From CBDCFL01 sp965216135 (GTDB lineage: Bacteria > Pseudomonadota > Alphaproteobacteria > Rhodobacterales > Rhodobacteraceae), in assembly GCA_965216135.1 (NCBI GenBank), contig CBDCFL010000014.1, positions 29,192 through 93,191 of the forward strand: 64,000 nt of DNA, read 5' to 3'. The position numbers and the translations under genes were made by a program. Each line of letters begins with the position of its first letter. The first letter of the stretch is position 1. Shown in pieces: positions 37,014 through 44,330 of this stretch. Under the pieces are notes generated by a model. That model saw only the letters and a list, made by a program, of their open reading frames with translations. It made no database searches and was not told the DNA's origin.

Positions 37014-37505
37014 TCAGGCCCGTGATCGATCTTGAGTGACCCGACCTGAAATGCCATCCCAACCGCCCCTCTTGAGTGCAAGGCCCAGAACTCGGTCGGG
37101 ATTGGTCGGTGGCGGCATTTCGATGTCAGGCAAATGCTGAAACCCAAAGCGTCCGTAATAGGGCGTATCGCCGACCAGAAGCACGCGCTTCCACCCCATG
37201 GCCCTGGCCCGGTCAAGCGCGCCATGCATGAGCAACGCCCCCGCGCCTTCGCCCTGCCAAGTCGGATGAACCGCGATGGGCCCCAGCAAGAGCGCGGGCA
37301 CCGCCGCGACGCAAACCGGCCAGAAGCGAACCGCGGCAGCGAGATTGCCGTCGTCGTCGCGCGCCGTCAGGCAGAGCTGATCAATCCGATCGACACCGTC
37401 GCGCAGCCGGTAGGACGACAGCGCCTCGCGCCCGGGCGCAAAGCACAAGTCAAACAGCGCCTCGACTTCCCACCAATCGTCCGGCATTTCCTGCGCCAGA
37501 TTCAC
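37014..37505 (-). CDS. GNAT family N-acetyltransferase
   Basis: 163 residues. The acetyl-CoA loop is visible in LLLGPIAVHPTWQGEGAGALLMHGALDRA (about 76-104), followed by VLLVGDTPYYGRFGFQHL, typical of the YhbS-like group. It converges with ptsP, the stops lying 2 bp apart. The acceptor substrate is unknown. Confidence 0.9.
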   Translation of the reverse strand: MNLAQEMPDDWWEVEALFDLCFAPGREALSSYRLRDGVDRIDQLCLTARDDDGNLAAAVRFWPVCVAAVPALLLGPIAVHPTWQGEGAGALLMHGALDRARAMGWKRVLLVGDTPYYGRFGFQHLPDIEMPPPTNPDRVLGLALKRGGWDGISGRVTQDRSRA

Positions 37506-37595
37506 GTTGCGCCCCGTCCCGCCGCCAAATAAATAATCGGACTGGATTGCCTGCTACCACGGCGCTAGGTGGTGGGCAACGAACGAGGAATTCCC

Positions 37596-38201
37596 ATGTT
37601 TTACCGCCCCGAAGACGGCCACGGCCTGCCGCACAACCCGTTCAGCGCGATCATCACGCCCAGGCCCATCGGCTGGATCTCCAGCCGCGATGGTGATGCC
37701 CACGACAATCTGGCACCCTATTCCTTCTTCAATGGCGTCGCCTATTCGCCGCCGCAGGTGATGTTTGCCACGACCTCGCGCAAATCCGACCGCAAGATCG
37801 GCAAGGACAGTGCCGACAATGCCAGTGAGACCGGGGTGTTTTGCGTCAATATCGTCAGCGCGGCGCTGCGCGACGCGATGAACGTCTCGTCCGGCAGCCA
37901 TGCGCGCGGGGTTGATGAATTCGCGCTTGCGGGTCTTGAAAAGGCAACATGCGAGACCATCGACTGCGCCCGCGTGGCCGCCGCGCCGGCTGCGCTAGAG
38001 TGCAGGCTCGCCCAGATCGTCGAGTTAAAGGGGCACGAAAACTACATGGTGATCGGCGAGGTCACCGGCATTCATCTGGACGACGATTGCATCGTCGACG
38101 GGCGTTTTGACGTGACCCGGTTTCAACCGCTGGCGCGGCTGGGGTATCGGGATTATTCGGTGGTGGATAAGGTGTTTTCGCTGGCGCGACCGGACGATTG
38201 A
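37596..38201 (+). CDS. Flavin reductase family protein
   Basis: 201 residues from ATG 37596 (MFYRPEDG). The FMN-binding fold is indicated by ITPRPIGWISSRDGDAHDNLAPYSFFNGVAYSPPQVMFAT and the NAS-like segment KIGKDSADNASETGVFCVNIV. The C-terminal part MVIGEVTGIHLDDDCIVDGRFDVTRFQPLARLGYRDYSVVD matches the family. It probably supplies or uses reduced flavin; its partner is unknown. Confidence 0.88.
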   Translation: MFYRPEDGHGLPHNPFSAIITPRPIGWISSRDGDAHDNLAPYSFFNGVAYSPPQVMFATTSRKSDRKIGKDSADNASETGVFCVNIVSAALRDAMNVSSGSHARGVDEFALAGLEKATCETIDCARVAAAPAALECRLAQIVELKGHENYMVIGEVTGIHLDDDCIVDGRFDVTRFQPLARLGYRDYSVVDKVFSLARPDD

Positions 38202-38428
38202 GGAACGGTTGAGATCGGAATATCCACAAATATCAGATAGGTGAAAAGCATCGCAAAATGCGCGATAATCGCGCGGGTCGGCGGCAGGGTCGTCATCCGA
38301 AAAATCTCTAAGAAATTCATGAGCGTCATCGAAACCGACCGGCGCGCCGAAAGTTGGGCGCAATTACGACTTTTCAATTCTGGTCGCACCATGCACTTTC
38401 CGGCCTGTCTGACATTGGGAAATTTGCC

Positions 38429-39301
38429 ATGACCACAACCAAAATCGGCGTCATCGGCGGATCGGGGGTCTATGACATCGACGGGCTGGAAGGCGCGGAA
38501 TGGGTGTCCGTCGACAGTCCCTGGGGAGCGCCGTCGGACCAGATCCTGACCGGGCAGCTGGGCGGTGTCGATATGGCCTTTCTGCCCCGGCACGGACGTG
38601 ATCATGTGCATTCGCCGACCACCGTGCCCTACCGCGCCAACATTGATGCGCTCAAGCGGTTGGGGGTGACGGATGTGATCAGCGTTTCGGCCTGTGGGTC
38701 GTTTCGCGAAGACATGGCACCGGGCGATTTCGTCGTTGTCGATCAGTTCATTGATCGCACATATGCACGCGAGAATTCGTTTTTCGGCACCGGCTGTGTC
38801 GCCCATGTCAGCGTTGCCCATCCGACTTGCCCGCGCCTGGGCGCGGCGGTTCATGAGGCGGCGGTTGCGCAGGGCATCACCGTGCATATGGGCGGCACCT
38901 ATCTGGCCATGGAGGGGCCGCAGTTCTCGACCCTGGCGGAATCGAATTTGTATCGCGAGGTCTGGGGTTGCGACGTGATCGGCATGACCAATATGCCCGA
39001 GGCAAAGCTCGCCCGCGAGGCCGAGCTTTGCTATGCATCCGTCGCCATGATCACCGATTATGATAGCTGGCATCCCGATCACGGCGAAGTCGATATAAGT
39101 GACATCATCGCCACGCTGATGGGCAATGCGGACGAGGCGCGAAATATGGTGGGCAGATTGCCCAGCATACTGGGGACAGCGCGCCCACCCTGCCCGCGTG
39201 GCTGCGACCGGGCGCTGGACCATGCCGTGTTGACGGCGCCTGAGGCAAGGGACGCCGAGTTGGTGGCGAAGCTGGATGCGGTGGCGGGGCGGGTTCTTTG
39301 A
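38429..39301 (+). CDS. mtnP: S-methyl-5'-thioadenosine phosphorylase
   Basis: 290 residues from ATG 38429. KIGVIGGSGVYDIDGLE begins the purine nucleoside phosphorylase fold; the phosphate/base residues lie in PRHGRDHVHSPTTVPYRANIDALK and the MTAP signature in MEGPQFSTLAESNLYR and DVIGMTNMPEAKLAREAELCYA. It splits methylthioadenosine to adenine and methylthioribose-1-phosphate. The adenine would be salvaged by the apt product encoded nearby, here frameshifted. Confidence 0.95.
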   Translation: MTTTKIGVIGGSGVYDIDGLEGAEWVSVDSPWGAPSDQILTGQLGGVDMAFLPRHGRDHVHSPTTVPYRANIDALKRLGVTDVISVSACGSFREDMAPGDFVVVDQFIDRTYARENSFFGTGCVAHVSVAHPTCPRLGAAVHEAAVAQGITVHMGGTYLAMEGPQFSTLAESNLYREVWGCDVIGMTNMPEAKLAREAELCYASVAMITDYDSWHPDHGEVDISDIIATLMGNADEARNMVGRLPSILGTARPPCPRGCDRALDHAVLTAPEARDAELVAKLDAVAGRVL

Positions 39302-39332
39302 GCGAATTTCAAAAAGAACGGGCCAGAACCAA

Positions 39333-39509
39333 GGGCAGCGCCCGACCGCGTGTGGGCACCTCCACAGACGAAGTCTGCGCTTTATGGGCCGCCACGCCTT
39401 CCGTTCATTCGGGTGTGCAGGTGGTGGTGGAGCGCCCGCCCGTCGCGCCGGAGGTGCGCCACTAAACATACGCATGCCTCCGGCATGACAGGGCGGTCGG
39501 GCGCTGCCC
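39333..39509. repeat. MITE-like repeat, complete copy, 177 bp
   Basis: The perfect 16 bp terminal inverted repeats are GGGCAGCGCCCGACCG (39333-39348) and CGGTCGGGCGCTGCCC (39494-39509). The right flank continues GGCGGCACGTGCCGTGCC, a short hairpin found beside other copies. No coding potential. Confidence 0.9.
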
Positions 39510-39633
39510 GGCGGCACGTGCCGTGCCTTGTTCCGGGCGGTGCGGGGCAGTCCGACTCCAGCGCTATTAGGCTACATACAGAATCCCAGGCAGAGCCTGA
39601 CTGCGGGTACGCGCTCTTCGCATGCATTGTCTC

Positions 39634-40389
39634 TCACATCCGCAGTGCTTTGCCGACCAGTTCCTGTTTGCTTTGGTAGCGCGTCGGGTCGACGCCGCGC
39701 CCGGTCAGCGCTTCTCGCAACTCGCCCTCGCTCAGCGCCTCAATTGCATCGGCCGTCATGTTCATGAAATTGACCCTCAGCCGATAGGCCGGGTTGGTTT
39801 CGCCAAAACCGCTGATATTGGTGAAATTGAACTCGGCGGCGTATTTGCTAAAGAAATGGGCAAGAAACGTGTTGATGCTGGGGCGAATTCTTGCATCCGC
39901 GGCCATCAGGTCCGCGCTATCATCCAGCGTCTCGACCATAAGTTTTGTCCAGCGTGCCCCGCCCTGATCGTTCATCACCTGGATCGCGTTATGGGAGTGA
40001 TGAAAATTTAGCCGGAATTCGCCACCGTGATAGGCAAAGCCACCGCCCATTACATCCAGCCACATCGAAGATTGGGTTCTGATATGGTGATCAACGCCGC
40101 CAATTCTGGCGAATGCCGAACTGAACCACTCTTCGTCATCAAACACCCGCCGATAGAATTTCTTGGCGATCGCGACGATCGGAGCATGGCCAAGCACCGA
40201 GTATAATTGCCAGAATTGTATCGGTTTCTTGGGGTCATCCGACGCCACCAGCGATACGATTTCCGCAACTCTGTGTGCGCTTCCGGGAAGCACATTGTCG
40301 GCGATGGCCGCGGTGATGTAATCACGCTGGATTTTTTCCGACATATAGCCGTGTTGGGGCGGATAATTGGGGTAAGAAAAGCGTGTCAC
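39634..40389 (-). CDS. Truncated-haemoglobin-like protein with C-terminal SAP-like tail
   Basis: 251 residues. The middle part resembles group II truncated globins: AIAKKFYRRVFDDEEW, then HHIRTQSSMWLDVMGGG, AYHGGEFRLNFHHSHNAI and GGARWTKLMVETLDD, with a candidate proximal His in the FHHSH stretch. The last 35 residues (GELREALTGRGVDPTRYQSKQELVGKAL) look like a SAP or ARMET-type helical motif. Haem binding cannot be shown from sequence. It is read away from mtnP and towards the MITE. Confidence 0.5.
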   Translation of the reverse strand: MTRFSYPNYPPQHGYMSEKIQRDYITAAIADNVLPGSAHRVAEIVSLVASDDPKKPIQFWQLYSVLGHAPIVAIAKKFYRRVFDDEEWFSSAFARIGGVDHHIRTQSSMWLDVMGGGFAYHGGEFRLNFHHSHNAIQVMNDQGGARWTKLMVETLDDSADLMAADARIRPSINTFLAHFFSKYAAEFNFTNISGFGETNPAYRLRVNFMNMTADAIEALSEGELREALTGRGVDPTRYQSKQELVGKALRM

Positions 40390-40507
40390 GGGCTAATTTC
40401 TTTCGTCCACCGGGGATATTGCTTCAATCGGGTCGGCTTTGGCCGGTGAACGGTGCACTTAAGTGCGGTCGGGCGAAATTTCCATATTCAATTCATAAAT
40501 CGCGCAA

Positions 40508-41266
40508 TCAGCCCTTGCAGACGTTTCCCGAAGGGGCGGCTTCCGCCGCAATAATCTCATCAAGCTGCCTCGCCGACACGCGCCCGATCACCAGCGTGCG
40601 CCCGATTACCATCGACGGCGTGGCAAACAGCCGGAACCGCGCGGCAAGCGACCGCGTCAAGGCGAGCTGGCCGGTCACGTTCTCAGAAGTCATGTCGCGC
40701 AAAAGCTGGTCAGCGTTCAGCCCAGCGCCGGCCGATAAGTCGCGCAGATAGGTTTCGTCCGGCACGAACGCGGCCCGGGTCAGGCGGGCGCGAAAGGCCT
40801 CGTACCCACCCTGAATTTGTGCCGCCAGGGCTGCACGGGCGGCGAGTTCGGAGGCCGCGCTCAGGATCGGCCATTCGTGCAACGACAGGCGGATTGTGCC
40901 CGCCACAACACGCTCATCAAGCATGCCCGTAAGCACCCGGCAATTCGGGCAGAAATAATCCGAAAAATACGCGACCGGAACACCCTGGCCGTCGGCGTTG
41001 GGAAAAAACGCTGCACAAAGGCGCGCATCGCTTATCGGGACCACGCGTGGCGATCCATCATCAATGCCGGCAAACGGATCAAAGGCAGCGTGGGTTGCGG
41101 CGCCGCCGGTTATGCGGCGAAATCCGGGCGGGTCGGCAAGCGGTTGGTATTTCAGCTTCGGCGGCCGGGCGATAGTCCATTGAAATCCCACGTAAACGGC
41201 TGCCAGACCGCCCGCAAAGATGAGCACATCGCGGCGTCTGCTATCTGTCGGCTTTCCGTCTGACAT
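40508..41266 (-). CDS. DsbA-family thiol oxidoreductase with N-terminal membrane anchor
   Basis: 252 residues from ATG 41266. Polar start then membrane segment 13-30 (DVLIFAGGLAAVYVGFQW), so the thioredoxin domain should face the periplasm. The redox site is CPNC (106-109) in YFSDYFCPNCRVL, followed by a helical insertion and the cis-Pro segment LFATPSMVIG. It probably oxidises or isomerises disulfides. It is divergent from apt, with 65 bp between start codons. Confidence 0.88.
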   Translation of the reverse strand: MSDGKPTDSRRRDVLIFAGGLAAVYVGFQWTIARPPKLKYQPLADPPGFRRITGGAATHAAFDPFAGIDDGSPRVVPISDARLCAAFFPNADGQGVPVAYFSDYFCPNCRVLTGMLDERVVAGTIRLSLHEWPILSAASELAARAALAAQIQGGYEAFRARLTRAAFVPDETYLRDLSAGAGLNADQLLRDMTSENVTGQLALTRSLAARFRLFATPSMVIGRTLVIGRVSARQLDEIIAAEAAPSGNVCKG

Positions 41267-41331
41267 CTGCCTTGCTTTCCGCTCGCGCATCGCCTGATAT
41301 GACGCCGCCATAGTTTCTAAGGGGAATGGTC

Positions 41332-41873
41332 ATGGCTGCAAATCACAGTTTGGTCAAAGACTACATCCGCGCCATCGTCGATTTCCCCCATGAGGGGATC
41401 ATGTTTCGCGATGTCACCACCCTTTTTGCCGATCCGCGCGGGTTTCGGATGGCCATCGACCAGCTATTGCACCCCTATGCGGGGTTGCGGATCGACAAGG
41501 TCATCGGGCTCGAGGCGCGGGGTTTTATCCTTGGCGGCGCGATTGCCCATCAGCTGTCGGTCGGTTTTGTGCCAATCCGCAAAAATGGCAAGCTGCCCGG
41601 CACTACGTCAGCCAGGATTACAAACTGGAATATGGCGAGGCGATCATGGAGGTCCATGATGACGCGATCGAGCCGGGTGAAAAGATCCTGCTGGTCGATG
41701 ATCTGCTGGCCACGGGCGGCACCGCTGAGGCCGGCATAAAGCTGATCGAGCGCCTCGGCACCGAAATTATCGGCTGCGCTTTTGTCATTGACCTGCCGGA
41801 CCTTGGCGGGCGCGCGCTGTTGCAAGGGCTTGGCTATGACGTTCATGCGCTTTGCGAATTCGAAGGCGCGTGA
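41332..41873 (+). pseudogene. apt: Adenine phosphoribosyltransferase with one frameshift
   Basis: Apt converts adenine plus PRPP to AMP. The N-terminus (DYIRAIVDFPHEGIMFRDVTTLF, GLEARGFILGGAIA, FVPIRKNGKLPGTT) is in one frame. Near 41608 a single base is missing (ACGTCAGCCAG where ACG-NNC-AGC-CAG is expected). The rest (QDYKLEYGEAIMEVHDDAI and the PRPP loop ILLVDDLLATGGTAEAG) continues in the next frame to 41873. Everything else looks functional, so a sequencing indel is a real alternative. Confidence 0.88.
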
Positions 41874-41960
41874 ACCCTTTGGTAACCAAAATTGCCTACA
41901 GACGAAGTGTCCGATCTGATCGGATGCTGCTTGTACCACGTGTGATCCTCACATACCCGG

Positions 41961-41999
41961 ACGCCCCGCCTGCCCCCCCATGGCGGGGCGTTCAATTTT
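41961..41999 (+). terminator. Rho-independent terminator behind apt
   Basis: The stem ACGCCCCGCC/GGCGGGGCGT (41961-41970 with 41982-41991) is followed by TCAATTTTG. Confidence 0.8.
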
Positions 42000-42027
42000 G
42001 AGGGCTAAAGCGATATGCGTATTAACT

Positions 42028-42169
42028 GAGACGTTCGCGCCCCGGACATGGATACCGGGGCCTCTGCGCGGGAGGTCTGCGGCCCGGGGCCGGGACGCAG
42101 GGTGATGCGCAGTGAATGCAATCCGCGTTAGCCAAATGGCGCAATCGGCTCAAGGACCGCCGGACCGCC
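42028..42169. repeat. Direct repeat DR1 (second copy at 43971-44120)
   Basis: It begins GAGACGTTCGCG, contains the hairpin CCCCGG-ACATGGATA-CCGGGG and continues GGGACGCAGGGTGATGCGCAG and CCGCGTTAGCCAAATGGCGC. It matches 43971-44120 with small indels. The two copies bracket the SRPBCC-TetR gene pair. Confidence 0.85.
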
Positions 42170-42203
42170 TCACGATGCCCGAAGCTAGGCACGTAGCGCC
42201 GCC

Positions 42204-42363
42204 GGGCAGCGCCCGACCGCCCTGTCATGCCGGAGGCATGCCAATGTTTGTGGCGCACCTCCGGTGCGACGGGCGGGCGCTCCTTCACCGCCTGCACACC
42301 CGAATGAACGGAAGGCGTGGCGACACCATAAAGCGCAGACCTCAACCGGCTGAGGCGCCCACC
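42204..42363. repeat. MITE-like repeat, one end truncated
   Basis: It starts GGGCAGCGCCCGACCG (42204), contains the block CATGCCGGAGGCATGCC and ends in AGGCGCCCACC without the matching second terminal repeat. Orientation is opposite to the 39333 copy. Confidence 0.85.
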
Positions 42364-42439
42364 TGTCTACCGGATTGATGCTATCTCCCAAGTTGGCGGC
42401 GAGCCCGTGCGCCCAATAACCGCGACCTAACACCTAATT

Positions 42440-42472
42440 TAACAAACGTTTGATAAATTCAAACAAATGTTA
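42440..42472. promoter_or_regulatory. Candidate TetR operator upstream of the SRPBCC gene
   Basis: TAACAAACGTTTGA and TCAAACAAATGTTA form an imperfect inverted repeat (11 of 14) around TAAAT; the left arm contains the perfect palindrome CAAACGTTTG. Its place before an SRPBCC-tetR pair suggests autoregulation. Confidence 0.45.
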
Positions 42473-42511
42473 GATACACGCCTTCGGAAAACCGAATCAA
42501 TGGGTGCAGAT

Positions 42512-43039
42512 ATGCCGATGAAAAACTCGATCACTGTCAACAAACCGGCCGCAGATGCGTGGCAATTGATCGGACCGGACTTTGCGAGTGTCGCCGACTG
42601 GATGGCCGCGATACCGCGCGCCGAACCTATTGCCGGAACGCCGCTGCCCGGCGCGCCGATCAAAGGGCGCAATTCTTACCTGATCGCCAAATTCAAGGGC
42701 ATGTATCAGGAGGAAACCATCACCGCATATGACGATGCGGCGATGTCAGTCAGCGTTGACGTGGTCCTGCGCAACAAGGTGAAGGGCATTCCGGTCAAAG
42801 GGTATGACGCGACTGTAACCGTAGAACCGATCAATGACGCGGCATGTAAAGTTACCTGGGTGTCAACGGCGAGCGTCGGCGGGATCGGCTATGTGCTGTA
42901 CCCGCTATTGAGAAAGTCCTTGAACGCCGGCTTTATTCGTAATCTTGAAGAGATCAAACATTTCGTGGAAACCGGGCAACCTCATCCCCGCAAATTAGAC
43001 AAAATACGGTCTGAGGCAGAGGTTCTGGCCGTAGCCTGA
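42512..43039 (+). CDS. SRPBCC (polyketide cyclase-like) family protein
   Basis: 175 residues from ATG 42512 (MPMKNSITVNKPA); upstream in-frame ATGs at 42467 and 42500 are possible, but the first overlaps the candidate operator. The helix-grip fold is suggested by SITVNKPAADAWQLI, a long beta region (MSVSVDVVLRNKVKG, YDATVTVEPINDAACKVTWVSTA) and the C-terminal helix FIRNLEEIKHFVETG. Such proteins bind hydrophobic ligands. The tetR gene follows by 17 bp, so the pair is probably an operon. Confidence 0.78.
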   Translation: MPMKNSITVNKPAADAWQLIGPDFASVADWMAAIPRAEPIAGTPLPGAPIKGRNSYLIAKFKGMYQEETITAYDDAAMSVSVDVVLRNKVKGIPVKGYDATVTVEPINDAACKVTWVSTASVGGIGYVLYPLLRKSLNAGFIRNLEEIKHFVETGQPHPRKLDKIRSEAEVLAVA

Positions 43040-43056
43040 AAGGGGAATTTCAGGCC

Positions 43057-43659
43057 GTGAAGGACGACATCTCGGCAAAAGACAGGTTGATAGCAGCTGC
43101 GAAAAAGCTATTCGCGGACCACGGTTTCAAAGCGACCTCGGTTCGCGATATCTGCGCGGCGGCGGGCACCAGTTCGACGATGATCCATCACTACTTTGGA
43201 AGCAAAAAAGGGCTTTATGACGCTCTGGTCAAACAATTTTCGTCCAGTACGTTTGAGGTTCCATTGCGAATTATCGACCACGCACCCCGCAGCCATGACG
43301 ATTTTGTCACCCGAATGGGCCTGTTTGTGTCTGAAACTTTTCGCGCGTTGCTCGCGCAAGAGCCGATGTTTCGCATTTTGTCACGCGAGGGCGGAGAGTT
43401 TGTCGATCTGGCCCGGTTTCATCAACAACTCGCGCGGTTCCTGAACGCGGCCCAATCAGCCGGTTACGTGCGCAGCACCCTTAGCATAGATTTGGTTACC
43501 GGCGCGGTGTTGGATCGTTTGGCGACACAGATCATGTATGCCGCGCAGACCAAGGACAAGACGACGCCCACTGTCTTGACCGACAAGGATTACCTGGAGG
43601 AATGGCTGGCGGCCAACACGGAACTCCTGCTTTATGGGTTTGCCGGGCGCACAGGTTAG
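43057..43659 (+). CDS. TetR/AcrR-family transcriptional regulator
   Basis: 200 residues, GTG start behind an AAAGGGGAATTTCAG ribosome site. The HTH lies at about 28-55 (SVRDICAAAGTSSTMIHHYFGSKKGLYDAL). The C-terminal ligand domain has ETFRALLAQEPMFRILSREG and resembles CecR-type C-terminal domains. It probably represses itself and the SRPBCC gene through the dyad at 42440-42472. Confidence 0.88.
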   Translation: MKDDISAKDRLIAAAKKLFADHGFKATSVRDICAAAGTSSTMIHHYFGSKKGLYDALVKQFSSSTFEVPLRIIDHAPRSHDDFVTRMGLFVSETFRALLAQEPMFRILSREGGEFVDLARFHQQLARFLNAAQSAGYVRSTLSIDLVTGAVLDRLATQIMYAAQTKDKTTPTVLTDKDYLEEWLAANTELLLYGFAGRTG

Positions 43660-43729
43660 GTCTGAAACTCGCCCGGCCTTGGTCGCCATACGCCGGGAAC
43701 TGTAGCGCCCTAGCCCGGAACCAGGCACG

Positions 43730-43937
43730 CAGTCATGGCCTGTGGCGTGCTTTCAGCACGACGGGCGGGCGATTTGGCGATATTGTAAGGCTAAACGGCC
43801 AAGGCCACCCTGTCCGCAATATAGCCCGGTAACAAGGCACGAAGTGCCGCCGGGCAGCGCCCGACCGCCGTGTCATGCCGGAGGCATGCCAATGTTTAGT
43901 GGCGCAGCTCCGGTGCGACGGGCGGGCGCTGCCCTCG
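43730..43937. repeat. Fragmentary MITE-like repeats
   Basis: A remnant (GCACGACGGGCGGGCGATTT, about 43755) is followed by a short copy starting GGGCAGCGCCCGACCG at 43855. That copy holds CATGCCGGAGGCATGCC and ends CGGGCGCTGCCC at about 43934. This shorter type lacks the inner CACCCGAATGAACGG block. Confidence 0.75.
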
Positions 43938-43970
43938 GTTACTGTGTCCAAAGCGGAATGCGTTTTGTCC

Positions 43971-44120
43971 GAGACGTTCGCGCGCCCCGGACATGGATAC
44001 CGGGGCCTCTCTTTGGCGCGATGCAGGTCCCGGCTCGGGGCCGGGACGCAGGGTGATGCGCAGTGAGTGCAATCCGCGTTAGCCAAATGGCGCAATCGGC
44101 TCCAAGACTATCGGACCGCC
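43971..44120. repeat. Direct repeat DR2 (copy of 42028-42169)
   Basis: It begins GAGACGTTCGCGCGCCCCGG and ends near ATCGGACCGCC. It has the same order of landmarks as DR1 and the same strand, 1.9 kb apart. Confidence 0.85.
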
Positions 44121-44156
44121 GCAACACGCCCGGAACAAGGCACGTAGTGCCGCCGG

Positions 44157-44240
44157 GCAGCGCCCGACCGCCGTCACGCCGGAGGCGTGCCAATGTTTAA
44201 TGGCGCACCTCCGGTGCGACGGGCGGGCGCCGCCTTCGGT
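44157..44240. repeat. Short MITE-like repeat copy
   Basis: GGGCAGCGCCCGACCG at about 44157 is followed by CACGCCGGAGGCGTGCC and GGTGCGACGGGCGGGCGCCG. Upstream lies the associated hairpin GGCACGTAGTGCC. The rest of 43660-44330 holds no gene. Confidence 0.75.
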
Positions 44241-44330
44241 TGCTGTGGCTACAGCGAATTGCGTTTAAATGCACATTGAGTGTAGACCGCTTTTGTCCGT
44301 CGCGACCGTGGGCAAGCCAGACCTGCTGGA

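Noticed and set aside
38153..39517. Long minus-strand open frame opposite mtnP
   Set aside because: It is the shadow of mtnP. Its last 58 codons (a hydrophobic MTLMNFLEIFRM-type stretch near 38153-38329) could be a tiny membrane protein, but nothing supports translation.
41961..42365. CRISPR-like spacing of repeats
   Set aside because: The repeats are inverted or MITE-like, irregularly spaced and too few; there are no cas genes.
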